The notes below the pieces were generated by a model. It searched no databases. It had not been told where the DNA came from and saw only the letters and a program-made list of their open reading frames with translations. The translations under genes and the position numbers were made by a program. From assembly GCA_020444165.1 (NCBI GenBank), contig JAHLLK010000003.1:93310-157309 (forward strand): a DNA stretch of 64,000 bases, written 5' to 3'. Of the stretch, positions 42,467-50,961 are shown in pieces (within the stretch, counting starts at the first letter, position 1; each line of letters starts with the position of its first letter). The DNA comes from Deltaproteobacteria bacterium. Lineage in GTDB: Bacteria; Desulfobacterota; Desulfarculia; Desulfarculales; Desulfarculaceae.

Positions 42467-43195
42467 TTGCCCAACCCCCCGAAAAGATTTTCTCATCTGG
42501 AGTGGCGTGACGAACCGCCCCGCCGCTTGGGCGCCGGCGATTTTCTGCGTCTGAAGGCCCACTGGGCCCGCAATGTCTATGAGGACGGGACCACCAGCCG
42601 TTGGTATCAGGTGGAATCGGTGTGGCCCCCCTTCCTGGATGCGGTGGTGCTGTTGCTCTACCACCGGCCCCGGGCCGGCGAGCCCCTGGTCTGTCTGCGG
42701 CGGTCCATCCGGCCGGCCATCACATTGCGGCAGAACCAGCCCGCCTTGCGCCAGCTGGACCGCGCCTCCTTTGCCGGCGAGTTCTGGGAGCTGCCGGCCG
42801 GGGGGGTGGAACCGCCCGACTTGGCCAACGGCCCCGCGGGGCTCCGCAAATGCGCCCGGCGGGAGGCTTGGGAGGAAGCCGGTTTGGAACTGGGGGAGGA
42901 AGCCTTTGCCGAGCTGGGGGAGGCGCCCTTTTCCGCTCCCGCCATGTGTACGGAACGCCTGCATTATCTGGCCGCGGAGGTGGACCCGGACCAGGCCAGG
43001 CCCCCCGAGGGCGACGGCCATCCCATGGAGGAAGGGGCCGAGATCAGGTTCTTGGCGCTGTCCGCGGCCCTGGCCTGGTGCCGCCAGGGGAAAATTCTGG
43101 ACACCAAGACCGAACTGGGTTTGTGGCGGCTGGGCCAGTGGCTGGGCCAGCCGCCTTGCGGGTCCGGCCTGCCGGGCCAAGGAGAGGAAGCATGA
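42467..43195 (+). CDS. NUDIX hydrolase
   Basis: A 242-residue nucleotide-diphosphate hydrolase. The NUDIX box is readable as GGVEPP, then REAWEEAGLELG with a longer loop before REUxEExGU than normal (about 10 extra residues, ANGPAGLRKCA). An aromatic N-terminal extension (HWARNVYEDGTTSRWYQVE) resembles ADP-ribose pyrophosphatase family members. The TTG at 42467 has GGGAG eight bases upstream; the frame continues back into repeat copy B, so the true start is uncertain. Its TGA overlaps the next ATG. Confidence 0.8.
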   Translation: MPNPPKRFSHLEWRDEPPRRLGAGDFLRLKAHWARNVYEDGTTSRWYQVESVWPPFLDAVVLLLYHRPRAGEPLVCLRRSIRPAITLRQNQPALRQLDRASFAGEFWELPAGGVEPPDLANGPAGLRKCARREAWEEAGLELGEEAFAELGEAPFSAPAMCTERLHYLAAEVDPDQARPPEGDGHPMEEGAEIRFLALSAALAWCRQGKILDTKTELGLWRLGQWLGQPPCGSGLPGQGEEA

Positions 43196-43494
43196 AAAAG
43201 TTCCTGGGGATGCTGTTGTTGGCCTTGGTGCTGGCCACGGCCTTGCCGGCCCTGGCCGAGACCGCGCTCTTGCGGCCGCAGGGTGGCGGCAACAACAACT
43301 GCTGGTGCCCGCCGCCGCGCTTCCAGATATATCAGGCGCCGCGGCCCTATGGCGGGATGTTGATGGTGGACACCCAGACAGGGGCTACCTACCAGCGGGT
43401 CATTGTGAACTCCAAGGGCGGCATCAGCATCCGCTGGCTCAAGCTTCCGCTGGTAGAGCAGATACCGCCAACCGAAACGATTCTATGGGAATAG
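43192..43494 (+). CDS. Small exported protein
   Basis: A 100-residue protein with a clean signal peptide (MKKFLGMLLLALVLATALPALA-ET). The mature part is short, with NNNCWCPPPRF and Tyr/Pro-rich sequence and a beta-rich end (GGISIRWLKLPLVEQ). The paired Cys (CWC) could form a disulfide or bind a ligand. Its ATG overlaps the NUDIX stop. No family is recognised. Confidence 0.75.
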   Translation: MKKFLGMLLLALVLATALPALAETALLRPQGGGNNNCWCPPPRFQIYQAPRPYGGMLMVDTQTGATYQRVIVNSKGGISIRWLKLPLVEQIPPTETILWE

Positions 43495-43562
43495 ACTGTT
43501 TAGCTAATAGATTGGATTAAGTAAACATGACCTCCCTGCCCTGCCCCGCGGGTGGCAGGGGG

Positions 43563-44264
43563 TCAGTCCGTGGTTTCCCAGACCAGACCCAAATGCTCCG
43601 CCAGCTCGGCCAGGTCGCGGAAAACCGTGTCCGCCTCGCTCAGGTGCGCCGGGGTCAGGGTGGTGGTGAGGGCATAGCAGGTGGCCCCGGCGGCCTTGGC
43701 CGCCCGCACCCCGGCCGGGGCGTTCTCCACCACCAGGCATTGCCGGGGATCGGCGGCCAGATGCCGGGCCGCCGTCAGGTAGGGCTCGGGGTGGGGCTTG
43801 TGGCGGGTGGTGTGCTCCGCGGTGATGATGGCCCGGAAGCTGGTCCGCAGCTCCTGGTGCAGGCAGCGCTCCACCATGGCGGCCCGGGAACTGGTCACCA
43901 GGGCGGTGGGCACCCCTGCCCCGGCCAAGGCCCCCAAAAACGGCGCGGCCTGGGCAAAGGGCCGCACCCCGGCGGCGTGTTGGTTCAGGTAGAGGTCCAG
44001 TTGGCGGGCCAGCATGCGGCTCATCACCGCCTCAGGGGCATTGGCCCCCCGGGGCTCCCGGCCCTGCTCGGCCAGGAAGCGCTCCAGGGTGGAGAGCTCC
44101 AGACACCCTTCGTTTTCCAGGACAAATTGGCGATCCGCCACCAAACCCTCCCCGGCCATGACCTCCAGCCAGGCCGAGGCATGCTGTTGCATGGAGTCGA
44201 GGATCACGCCGTCCAGGTCCAAAAGCACCGCGGCAAAGGGAAAAGCGTCCATGTAATCCTTCAT
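43563..44264 (-). CDS. HAD-superfamily phosphatase (phosphoglycolate phosphatase/beta-PGM-like)
   Basis: A 233-residue hydrolase. Motif 1 LLDLDGVILDS gives the nucleophile and acid Asp, motif 2 is VTSSR, the Lys is in RHKPHPEPYL, and motif 4 is VVENAPAGVRAA. The last has Glu-Asn in place of the usual Glu-Asp. A helical cap lies between motifs 1 and 2, as in type-C1 HAD phosphatases. Its ATG overlaps the TGA of the upstream gene. Substrate is not evident. A hairpin (GACC...GGTC) follows the stop. Confidence 0.88.
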   Translation of the reverse strand: MKDYMDAFPFAAVLLDLDGVILDSMQQHASAWLEVMAGEGLVADRQFVLENEGCLELSTLERFLAEQGREPRGANAPEAVMSRMLARQLDLYLNQHAAGVRPFAQAAPFLGALAGAGVPTALVTSSRAAMVERCLHQELRTSFRAIITAEHTTRHKPHPEPYLTAARHLAADPRQCLVVENAPAGVRAAKAAGATCYALTTTLTPAHLSEADTVFRDLAELAEHLGLVWETTD

Positions 44265-44968
44265 ACCCGCGCGGGGTCGGGGACCGGGCGGTCCAGATTG
44301 AGGTGATGGGCCAGGCCATGACAGCGGCAGGCCGTGGCCACCAGCCAGGCGCCGCCAAGGGCTGCGATCTGCCGGCGCAGCTGCAAAACCTCGGGGAGCA
44401 GGATCCCGCCCACCCCGGGGGCCAGTTGATGGCTGGCCAGCACGGCCCGGTTCACCCCGGTCGGGGTGGGCGCGGCGGCCAAACGCTGGTACAAGGGCTC
44501 ACCCCGGCGCCGGCCGGTGGCCGTGCAGCGCTCCGGCGGCTCGGGGCAATCGTCGGGGCACAGCCCCTCGGCCAGGCTGACCACGGTGGTGCGCTCCGGG
44601 TCCTGCCACACCGTGGGGAGCGCCGGCAACCAGGCCCCCGGCAGGTCGTGGCGGGTGATGCCGCCCCCGGACAGGGTCAGCTCCAGCCACTCCACCAACA
44701 GATGCCGGGGCACCGCCGGCACGGTCCAGCGGGGTGGCACGGGGTCGGCCAGCGCGGCGGCGAACAGCGGCGCGCCGGGGCCGGTCAGCACCGGCACCCC
44801 CAGGGACGCGGCCAGGTCCAAAAGCTCGGGCTCGGGCTCCAGCTCGATGACCCCACGGAGGGGCCCCCATTTGGCCGCCAAGGGGGTCAAGCGCCGCAGA
44901 GCCAGCCGGCCGAACTGGCCGCCGCCCACCACCAGCACACCCTGGGCTTCCTTATCCGGGACCGTCAT
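44261..44968 (-). CDS. Unrecognised protein with Rossmann-like N-terminus
   Basis: A 235-residue protein. The N-terminus GVLVVGGGQFGRLALRRL is a GxGxxG dinucleotide-binding start, as in TrkA/KTN or oxidoreductase domains. The rest (Pro/Leu/Ala-rich, with a Cys-rich segment GLCPDDCPEPPERC and a C-terminal ATACRCHGLAHHLN) is not identified. The Cys residues could bind metal. Start 44968 has GGGGAGGG at proper distance. It overlaps the HAD phosphatase gene, so the two probably act together. Confidence 0.6.
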   Translation of the reverse strand: MTVPDKEAQGVLVVGGGQFGRLALRRLTPLAAKWGPLRGVIELEPEPELLDLAASLGVPVLTGPGAPLFAAALADPVPPRWTVPAVPRHLLVEWLELTLSGGGITRHDLPGAWLPALPTVWQDPERTTVVSLAEGLCPDDCPEPPERCTATGRRRGEPLYQRLAAAPTPTGVNRAVLASHQLAPGVGGILLPEVLQLRRQIAALGGAWLVATACRCHGLAHHLNLDRPVPDPARV

Positions 44969-45000
44969 GTTCCCTCCCCTCCCCTTCGCCCCGGGCCGGG

Positions 45001-45045
45001 AAAAACCAGGGGAGCCCGCCGGATGCTTCCCGTCAGGCTCCCCTG
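45001..45045 (-). terminator. Terminator of the FKBP gene
   Basis: CAGGGGAGCC (45007-45016) pairs with GGCTCCCCTG (45036-45045). On the minus strand it is followed by GTTTTT. Confidence 0.7.
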
Positions 45046-45092
45046 AGCATTTCAAACCCTGAGGGCGCGAGGCGCAGCGCCCAACTCCGGCG

Positions 45093-45962
45093 TTACTTGG
45101 TTTCCGACTTGGGGGCTTCCTTGGGGGTCACCCTTTCCATCTTCTCGCCGGGCTTCATGCCGCTCACCGGGGGATGGGGAGGCCGCATCATGCCGCCGCC
45201 CTGGGGCGAAGGCGGTTCCGGGCCCAAAACCTTGATGACCTCGATCTGGAACACCAGCACCGCGTTGGGGCCGATGCGGGGGAACATGCCGCGCTCGCCA
45301 TAGGCCAGATCCGCCGGCACCACCACTTCCCAGAGACCGCCGGTCTTCATCATGGGCAGGATTTCCCGCCAGCCCTTGATCACGTTGGCCAGGGAAACCG
45401 TGACCGGCTTGCCCCGCCGGAGCGAGCTGTCGAATTCCTTGCCGTCGGTAAAGGAACCGCGGTAATTGACTTCCACCTGGTCATTGGGCTTGGGGCTTTC
45501 GCCCTTGCCGGCGCGGATCACCCGGTACTGCAGGCCGGAAGGAGTGGTTTTGACCCCCTTCTTCTTCTTGTTGGCCTCCAGGAAGGCCTTGCCTTCCTTC
45601 AGGTTCTCCTCGCCCATGGCCTTGAACTTGGCCTGTTGCTTTTGGGTGGTCTCCGCGCGGAACTTATCGATAATCTTGGGCATGTCCTCGATCTTGATGG
45701 GCGATTCCTTGCTGGACAGACCGTCCTTCAGGCCCTTGAAGATCTCCTCCGGGGTCACCTCGACCATCTGGTTTTTCATGTTCATGCCGAGGTTGTAGCC
45801 GATGATATAGCTGGCCTGGTCCTGCAGCTTGGCGGCTTCCTCTTTGGTCAGAGGTTTGGGAGTCTTTTCCTGGGCCAGGGAGGGAGTGACCGGCCACGCC
45901 AAACCAGCCAAGCCCAGGCCCATGCACAGCACGGCGCAGCCCAAACGAGCATTGAAACGCAT
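45093..45962 (-). CDS. Periplasmic FKBP-type peptidyl-prolyl isomerase (FkpA/Mip family)
   Basis: A 289-residue folding catalyst. A signal peptide (about 1-30, ending SLAQ) precedes a helical dimerisation domain (about 38-130, YIIGYNLGMNMKNQMVEV; KKKKGVKTT) and the FKBP domain (about 135-245) with the signature YRGSFTDGKEFDSS, GWREILPMM and AYGERG. The Pro-rich, charged tail after 245 (QGGGMMRPPHPPVSGM) is not usual. The ATG follows GGAG. It helps fold exported proteins. Confidence 0.92.
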   Translation of the reverse strand: MRFNARLGCAVLCMGLGLAGLAWPVTPSLAQEKTPKPLTKEEAAKLQDQASYIIGYNLGMNMKNQMVEVTPEEIFKGLKDGLSSKESPIKIEDMPKIIDKFRAETTQKQQAKFKAMGEENLKEGKAFLEANKKKKGVKTTPSGLQYRVIRAGKGESPKPNDQVEVNYRGSFTDGKEFDSSLRRGKPVTVSLANVIKGWREILPMMKTGGLWEVVVPADLAYGERGMFPRIGPNAVLVFQIEVIKVLGPEPPSPQGGGMMRPPHPPVSGMKPGEKMERVTPKEAPKSETK

Positions 45963-46071
45963 TTTTTCTCCTTGGTTGCTCCTGTCGGCCCAAAAGCGGA
46001 CAGGAAAGGGAATGAGGACTTAATAAATCTCCAGCTCGGTATATATTCTGACAGATTGAGCCGGTCCCTGC

Positions 46072-47055
46072 TCAAGCAGAATAACTGATGCCTGTAATTT
46101 GCTCCTTTTGGAAATCAAACAGAACCTCTTCCCGGCCGGCCTGGGCCAGCTTGACCAAGCGCTCCCCGGTGACCCGGCCCACCGTGGCCGCGGCCACGCC
46201 CTGGGCCTGGAACATCTCCTTGACCCGAGCCGCGTGGGCCGGGGGCACGGCCAAGGCAAAGCCATAGCTCTGGAAACACAGCACCCACTGCTCCAGGGTT
46301 AGAGAGGGGGGGCAAGGGATGGCCGCCAGGTCCAGCACCGCGCCCCGGCCGGAATTCTCCATCATGATGGCGAAGGTGCCCAGGATGCCGGCGTTGCTCA
46401 CGTCCTTGCAGGCTTGGGCCAGGCCGGCTTCGGCGATGGCCGGCAGCACCTCCAGGCGCTCCTTCAGCTCTGCCGGGGTCTTGCCGGAGTTGGCGTCCCA
46501 GCTCACCACCGAGCGGCAGCCGGCCCGCCCGCCCAGATCCACGGCCAGGATCAATTCGTCGCCGGGCTGGGCCAAATGGCTCCGCAGCAGGCTGGTGGCC
46601 CACCCCAGGATGGCCACCGAGAGGCTGGGCTGGTCGGCCGGGGCGTCGGGGTGCAAATGGCCACCCACCATGGGCACGCCCAGCTTGGCGCAGCCCTTAC
46701 GCATGCCAGCCACCACCTGGGCCCGCTGCGCGGCCGGGCCGCTGGCCAGCACATTGACCAGGGCCATGGGTCTGCCACCCATGGAATAAATATCATTAAC
46801 CGTTACCATAACCGAGGCTTTGCCCGCAGCGTAGGGCTCATTCACCAACAAGCCGGTCATGATGCCGTCAGTGGCCAGGAGCAGATAGCCGTCCTTGAAG
46901 GCCAGGGCCGCGGCGTCATCGCCATAGTTGGGAAGTTGGGGGCCGGGCTCGCCGTCCAGGACCAGGGTTTGGAAGATTTCGGCGATGGGTTGTTTGCGGG
47001 TCAAACCGGCGTAGGTGCGGATATCCGCGGCCAGTTGCGCTAAATCCTGCGACAT
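46072..47055 (-). CDS. AIR-synthase-related protein (sll0787/MSMEG_0567-like, without GNAT domain)
   Basis: A 327-residue member of the PurM/SelD/HypE/ThiL fold. Motifs include LPNYGDDAAALAF, DGIMTG, the N-terminal ATP-binding phrase VTVNDIYSMGGRP, GGHLHPDAP and DVSNAGILGTFAIMMENSGRGAV. It lacks SelD's catalytic Cys/Sec-Gly loop. Its closest remembered relatives are the AIRS half of the MSMEG_0567/sll0787 proteins in Nit1C clusters, where a GNAT domain is fused at the N-terminus. Here that GNAT sits on the neighbouring radical SAM protein. It may bind or form an acyl phosphate on a nitrogen compound, but this is inferred. Confidence 0.75.
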   Translation of the reverse strand: MSQDLAQLAADIRTYAGLTRKQPIAEIFQTLVLDGEPGPQLPNYGDDAAALAFKDGYLLLATDGIMTGLLVNEPYAAGKASVMVTVNDIYSMGGRPMALVNVLASGPAAQRAQVVAGMRKGCAKLGVPMVGGHLHPDAPADQPSLSVAILGWATSLLRSHLAQPGDELILAVDLGGRAGCRSVVSWDANSGKTPAELKERLEVLPAIAEAGLAQACKDVSNAGILGTFAIMMENSGRGAVLDLAAIPCPPSLTLEQWVLCFQSYGFALAVPPAHAARVKEMFQAQGVAAATVGRVTGERLVKLAQAGREEVLFDFQKEQITGISYSA

Positions 47056-47169
47056 GTTCTCCTCGGAAGCTGGCGGGAGGCCGGGAGGGACAAGCAGACC
47101 GGCCTTGCCAGGGGGTATGTATGAACGGGCCCCGGCCGCAAAGCCGGGGTTTAGGTCGGCCGGCGCCCC

Positions 47170-48699
47170 TCAGGGCGCGTTCTCGAGGTCGGCCTGCATG
47201 AGCTGATGCTCTTTACCGTGGAGCATAAAGGGTGTCCCCAAACATTGCCACCCCAGCTTCTGAAAAAACCCCACGTTGGGGGCCTGGATGCTGGCCGTGA
47301 ACACGCGGCAGCCCTGACGCTTGACCGTACGCACCGCTTCCCGCACCAAGAGTTCGCCGGCTCCGCCGGCCCGGTGGCTCCGCTTCACGGCCAGCCGGCC
47401 GCCGACCCAGCGATCCGAGTCCGGCGGCGAGGCAAATACCCGCACCGTGCCTACCACGCCCTCGCCGTTCCGGGCCACCAGGTGGATGGCCCGGGGGTCG
47501 TGCTCGTCCTGGTCCGTGTCCGGGAGGATGCCCTGCTCCTGCACGAAGACCTGGTGGCGGACCTCCCAGGCCGCGGTCAGCTCGGCCCGGGTGCGGGCCG
47601 GGTGGCAGACCAGGCCGTCCGCTTCCTCTTCATAGGCCGGCAGGGCCGAGCAGGCCCCGCAGCGCACGCAACCGGCCAGGCAGTCCCGGCTGGCCAGGCC
47701 CGTTTCACGAAGTATCGCTGCCACTTGGCCATATACCTGATGCATGACCGACGGGTCGGGCGGCAGGGCGTCGCCCAAGAGCGAGCCCGGAATGGGCCGG
47801 AGGGGCACCACAAAGGGGTAGACCCCCAGCCGGGCCATCTCCGCCGCGCCTTCCACCAGGCTGGCCGGCTCCTCGCCCAGACCGGCCACCAAAAAGCTCT
47901 CCACCTGGCCCGGCCCGAACACCTCCACCGCGGCCTGCCAGGCCTGGAGATAAGCTTCCCGGCCCAGGGCTGCCTTGGGCGGAGCCACCTGCCGCAGGAC
48001 TTCCGGGTCCCAAGCCTCGATGTGGATGCCCACCGTGTCCACCCCGGCCGCCTGGAGGCGGGCCAGGGCCCCGGGCCGGGGCGGCGGCATGAACTGGGCA
48101 TGCACCAGCAGCCCGCTGGCTTCCTTGATGGCTTGGGCCGCGGCGGCCAGATGGTCCAGCTCGGCCCCGGGCGGGGCTCCGGTGCCGGTGGTGAGCACCA
48201 CGTGGGTCACCCCGTCCTCGGCCGCGGCCGCGGCGGCCACCTGGGCCAGCTCCACCGGGTCCTTGCGGGCCGGGGTCTGGCCGGCGGCCAGGGAAAGCTC
48301 GATGCCGCAGAAGCGGCAGCGGGCCGGAGTGTCCCAAAACACGCAGGTCTGCAAGAGGCTGGTGGCCAGGCAGTCGCGGCCGTGCAGCAGGGCCATCTGC
48401 CAATAGGGCACGCCGCCGCTGGTCTGGCGCCGGTAAAACCCCGGCGGCGCCTGCAGGGCCACCTCCCCCAGCACCCGGCCGTGCTTCCGGAGCTGGAGCC
48501 GGCCCTCCTCTTCGGCCAGATCGTAGGGCGAGTGAGCCACAAAGGGGCTGGCCAGGGGCACGTTGTAGGCCCGGCCCTCCAGGAGAAGCGCCCCGCCCTC
48601 GGCCGGGCCGGCCCCGCCCTGGCGGCGGAGAATGTCCCGCGCCGCCCGGAGCCCCAGGCTCTGCAACTCGGTGATGACAAATTTAAGGTTGGGAATCAC
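47170..48699 (-). CDS. Radical SAM protein fused to a GNAT acetyltransferase (MSMEG_0568-like)
   Basis: A 509-residue protein. The radical SAM part (about 80-345) has Cys119, Cys128 and Cys131 in TCVFWDTPARCRFCGIE, a C-x8-C-x2-C spacing seen in the MSMEG_0568 family instead of the common C-x3-C-x2-C. A second Cys group (DCLAGCVRCGAC, about 340-352) could bind another cluster. The last 145 residues (VRHQVFVQEQGI, VGTVRVFASPP, GGAGELLVREAVR) form a GNAT acyltransferase. This fusion is not the usual arrangement. It lies 114 bases before the AIRS-like gene. Confidence 0.8.
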   Translation of the reverse strand: MIPNLKFVITELQSLGLRAARDILRRQGGAGPAEGGALLLEGRAYNVPLASPFVAHSPYDLAEEEGRLQLRKHGRVLGEVALQAPPGFYRRQTSGGVPYWQMALLHGRDCLATSLLQTCVFWDTPARCRFCGIELSLAAGQTPARKDPVELAQVAAAAAAEDGVTHVVLTTGTGAPPGAELDHLAAAAQAIKEASGLLVHAQFMPPPRPGALARLQAAGVDTVGIHIEAWDPEVLRQVAPPKAALGREAYLQAWQAAVEVFGPGQVESFLVAGLGEEPASLVEGAAEMARLGVYPFVVPLRPIPGSLLGDALPPDPSVMHQVYGQVAAILRETGLASRDCLAGCVRCGACSALPAYEEEADGLVCHPARTRAELTAAWEVRHQVFVQEQGILPDTDQDEHDPRAIHLVARNGEGVVGTVRVFASPPDSDRWVGGRLAVKRSHRAGGAGELLVREAVRTVKRQGCRVFTASIQAPNVGFFQKLGWQCLGTPFMLHGKEHQLMQADLENAP

Positions 48700-48774
48700 G
48701 CTTAATCGCCGTTAATCGTCAGGGTTACTGGCCGCCCGGCTCCAGGGTCGGGCGGCCGGGATTTCCCGGTTTAC

Positions 48775-49371
48775 TCAGCCGGCCAGCTTGGCCGCCACCT
48801 CGGCCACCCGCCGGCCCAGGCCCCGGCAGGTGCCCAGGCCGAAGTCGTCGTCGTCCAGGCTGCCGGCAGCCCCGCTGACGCAGGTGCCTCCGAAGTGGGA
48901 GGTGGGCATGCCGTCGCTGACGATGACCATGTCCTGCACCAGCATGATGGCATGCAGGGTCTGGATGGCCAACTCCTGGCCGCCGTTACGGAAACCGCCC
49001 ACGCCGATGGCGCCGCCCACCTTGTTCCTGAGCTTGAAGCCATGGCGGCGGAACATCACCGCCCGGTCCCAAAAGGCCTTGGCCTGGGAGGTGAGGCTAC
49101 CAAAGTATATCGGAGTGGCGGTGATTATGCCCGCCAGGTCCGGATCGTCCAGCAGGGGAATCAGGGCGTTGAAGTCATCGTCCTGGCTGCAGGAAAGCTC
49201 TTTCGCGCATTTGCCGCAGGCCAGGCAGCCGTGGATGGTCTTGCCGGCCAGTTCCACCAGCACGGTCTCCACCTGGGGCACCGCTTCCTTGGCCCCGGCG
49301 AGTGCGGCTTCCAGCGCCACCTTGCTGGTCTTGCCGGCCCGGGGGCTGGCGGATATGCCCAATATCTTCAT
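48775..49371 (-). CDS. Flavodoxin-family iron-sulfur flavoprotein
   Basis: A 198-residue NADPH-dependent FMN reductase-like protein. FMN contacts are GISASPRAGKTSKVAL and TPIYFGSLTSQAKAF. Between them CLACGKCAKELSC provides a C-x2-C-x2-C-x5-C cluster motif as in methanogen-type iron-sulfur flavoproteins (Isf). It likely passes electrons from ferredoxin or NADPH to a partner enzyme; the radical SAM protein downstream needs such electrons. The ATG has GGAG upstream. Distance to the ABC ATPase gene is 37 bases. Confidence 0.85.
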   Translation of the reverse strand: MKILGISASPRAGKTSKVALEAALAGAKEAVPQVETVLVELAGKTIHGCLACGKCAKELSCSQDDDFNALIPLLDDPDLAGIITATPIYFGSLTSQAKAFWDRAVMFRRHGFKLRNKVGGAIGVGGFRNGGQELAIQTLHAIMLVQDMVIVSDGMPTSHFGGTCVSGAAGSLDDDDFGLGTCRGLGRRVAEVAAKLAG

Positions 49372-49408
49372 GGTTTTCTCCCTTGGAAACGCGCCCTCCA
49401 GGGTGAGA

Positions 49409-50191
49409 TCAGGGGGCGCTGGTGCCGTGAGTATCGCCGTGGCCGCCTTGGTGCAAAAGCCCCAATACTTGGCGGCGGATGGCGTTGCAAGCCGGGCTGG
49501 TGCGGTCGCGGGGGCGCGGCTCGTTCACCGGGAAACTGCCCACGAGGCGGGCGGGGCGGGGAGAAAACACCGCGATGTCGTCGGCCAGAAAAACGGCCTC
49601 GTCCACGTTGTGGGTCACGAAGATGATGGTGTCACCGCGTTGTTGCCACACCTTGAGCAGAAATTCTTGCAGGGAGTTGCGGGTCTGGCTGTCCAGGGAG
49701 CCGAAGGGCTCATCCATCAGCACCACCCGGGGCTCCATGATCAGGGTGCGGGCAATGGCCACCCGCTGTTGCATGCCGCCGGAGAGCTGATGGGGGTAGC
49801 GGTTCTCCGCGCCCTCCAGGCCGAAGGCGGCCACATATTCCCGGGCCGCCCGGCGCCGCTCTGCCGCTGGCACGCCCTTGATCTCCAGGCCCGTCTCGAT
49901 GTTCTTCTGCGCGGTGCGCCAGGGGAACAGGGCGTACTGCTGAAACACCATCCCCACCCGCTCCGGATGACGGGCCATGGGCTGGCCGTCCAACAAAATC
50001 TCACCCGCGGTGGCCTTCTCCAGGCCGGCCACGATGCGTAACAGCGTGGTCTTGCCGCAGCCGCTGGGGCCCACCAAGGCCACGAAGCGCCCCGTGGGGA
50101 TGCTGAGGCTCACCCCATCGATGATGGCGGCGGCGCTCCCTGGCTCTTCGCCGGGAAAGCTCTTCTTCACCTCGCGGAGCTCCAGGCTCAC
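49409..50191 (-). CDS. ABC transporter ATP-binding protein (NitT/TauT family)
   Basis: A 260-residue nucleotide-binding subunit. Walker A GPSGCGKTTLLRIV, Q loop (MVFQQYALFPW), signature LSGGMQQRVAIART, Walker B VVLMDEPFGSLD and switch His (VTHNVDEAVF) are present. The GTG start overlaps the TGA of the permease gene by four bases, as usual for coupled ABC genes. The sequence resembles SsuB/TauB/NrtD importers of nitrogen and sulfur compounds. It energises the permease and binding protein encoded upstream. Confidence 0.93.
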   Translation of the reverse strand: MSLELREVKKSFPGEEPGSAAAIIDGVSLSIPTGRFVALVGPSGCGKTTLLRIVAGLEKATAGEILLDGQPMARHPERVGMVFQQYALFPWRTAQKNIETGLEIKGVPAAERRRAAREYVAAFGLEGAENRYPHQLSGGMQQRVAIARTLIMEPRVVLMDEPFGSLDSQTRNSLQEFLLKVWQQRGDTIIFVTHNVDEAVFLADDIAVFSPRPARLVGSFPVNEPRPRDRTSPACNAIRRQVLGLLHQGGHGDTHGTSAP

Positions 50192-50961
50192 GGCCGGGCC
50201 CCGGTCTGGCTCCAGGGCAGGAGCCGCGCCTGCAATAAACGGATAAGCGCGTCGATGGCCAGGCCCGTGAGGCCGATAACCGCCATGCCCGCGATGATCT
50301 CGTCGGCCCGCTGGATGTCCCGGGCGGTCATGATCATGTAGCCCAGGCCGTAGCCCGAGCGCACTCCGGTGAACTCGGCGGCCACCAGGGTCATCCAGCC
50401 GATGCCCAGACCAATGCGCAGCCCCACGAAGATGTTGGGCAGGGCTCCGGGCAGGAGCACCTTCTTGACCACGTGGGACTCCTTGGCCCCCAGGGTCAGC
50501 GCCGCCTCCACCAGGATGGGGTTGACCGCCTGCACCCCGGCGATGGTGTTCAGGAGAATGGGGAAAAAGGCGCCCAAGAAGATGATGAAAGCCGCCGACT
50601 TGATGCCGATGCCGAACCAGAGGATGGAGATGGGAATCCAGGCCAACGGCGGCACCGGGCGGAAGACCTCCACCAGGGGGCTCAAAAGATAGTACAGGCG
50701 GCGGGACCAGCCCAGGAAAAGCCCCAGGGGCACCCCGATGGCCACGGCCAGAAAGAAGCCCACGGCCACCCGGTAAAGGCTGTACAGGAGATGGTATTGC
50801 AGGAGGCGGCCCGGCGGCATGCCCTGCCAGATCAGATCGCCCAGGCCGGCCAGGATGGCCAGGGGCGAGGGCAGCCGGTTGGGGGGGATCACGCCCCCCC
50901 AAGCCAGCACCTGCCACAAGGCCAGCAGGGCCAAGGGCAGCAGATAACGGGCCAATTTCAT
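50188..50961 (-). CDS. ABC transporter permease (NitT/TauT family)
   Basis: A 257-residue inner-membrane permease of the BPD_transp_1 class. Six hydrophobic segments can be drawn. The EAA loop (VQAVNPILVEAALTLGAKESHVVKKVLLPGALPNIF) carries the G-x-x-x-x-P pattern for coupling with the ATPase. Its ATG overlaps the TGA of the binding-protein gene and its stop overlaps the ATPase start. Related to SsuC/TauC. Confidence 0.93.
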   Translation of the reverse strand: MKLARYLLPLALLALWQVLAWGGVIPPNRLPSPLAILAGLGDLIWQGMPPGRLLQYHLLYSLYRVAVGFFLAVAIGVPLGLFLGWSRRLYYLLSPLVEVFRPVPPLAWIPISILWFGIGIKSAAFIIFLGAFFPILLNTIAGVQAVNPILVEAALTLGAKESHVVKKVLLPGALPNIFVGLRIGLGIGWMTLVAAEFTGVRSGYGLGYMIMTARDIQRADEIIAGMAVIGLTGLAIDALIRLLQARLLPWSQTGARP

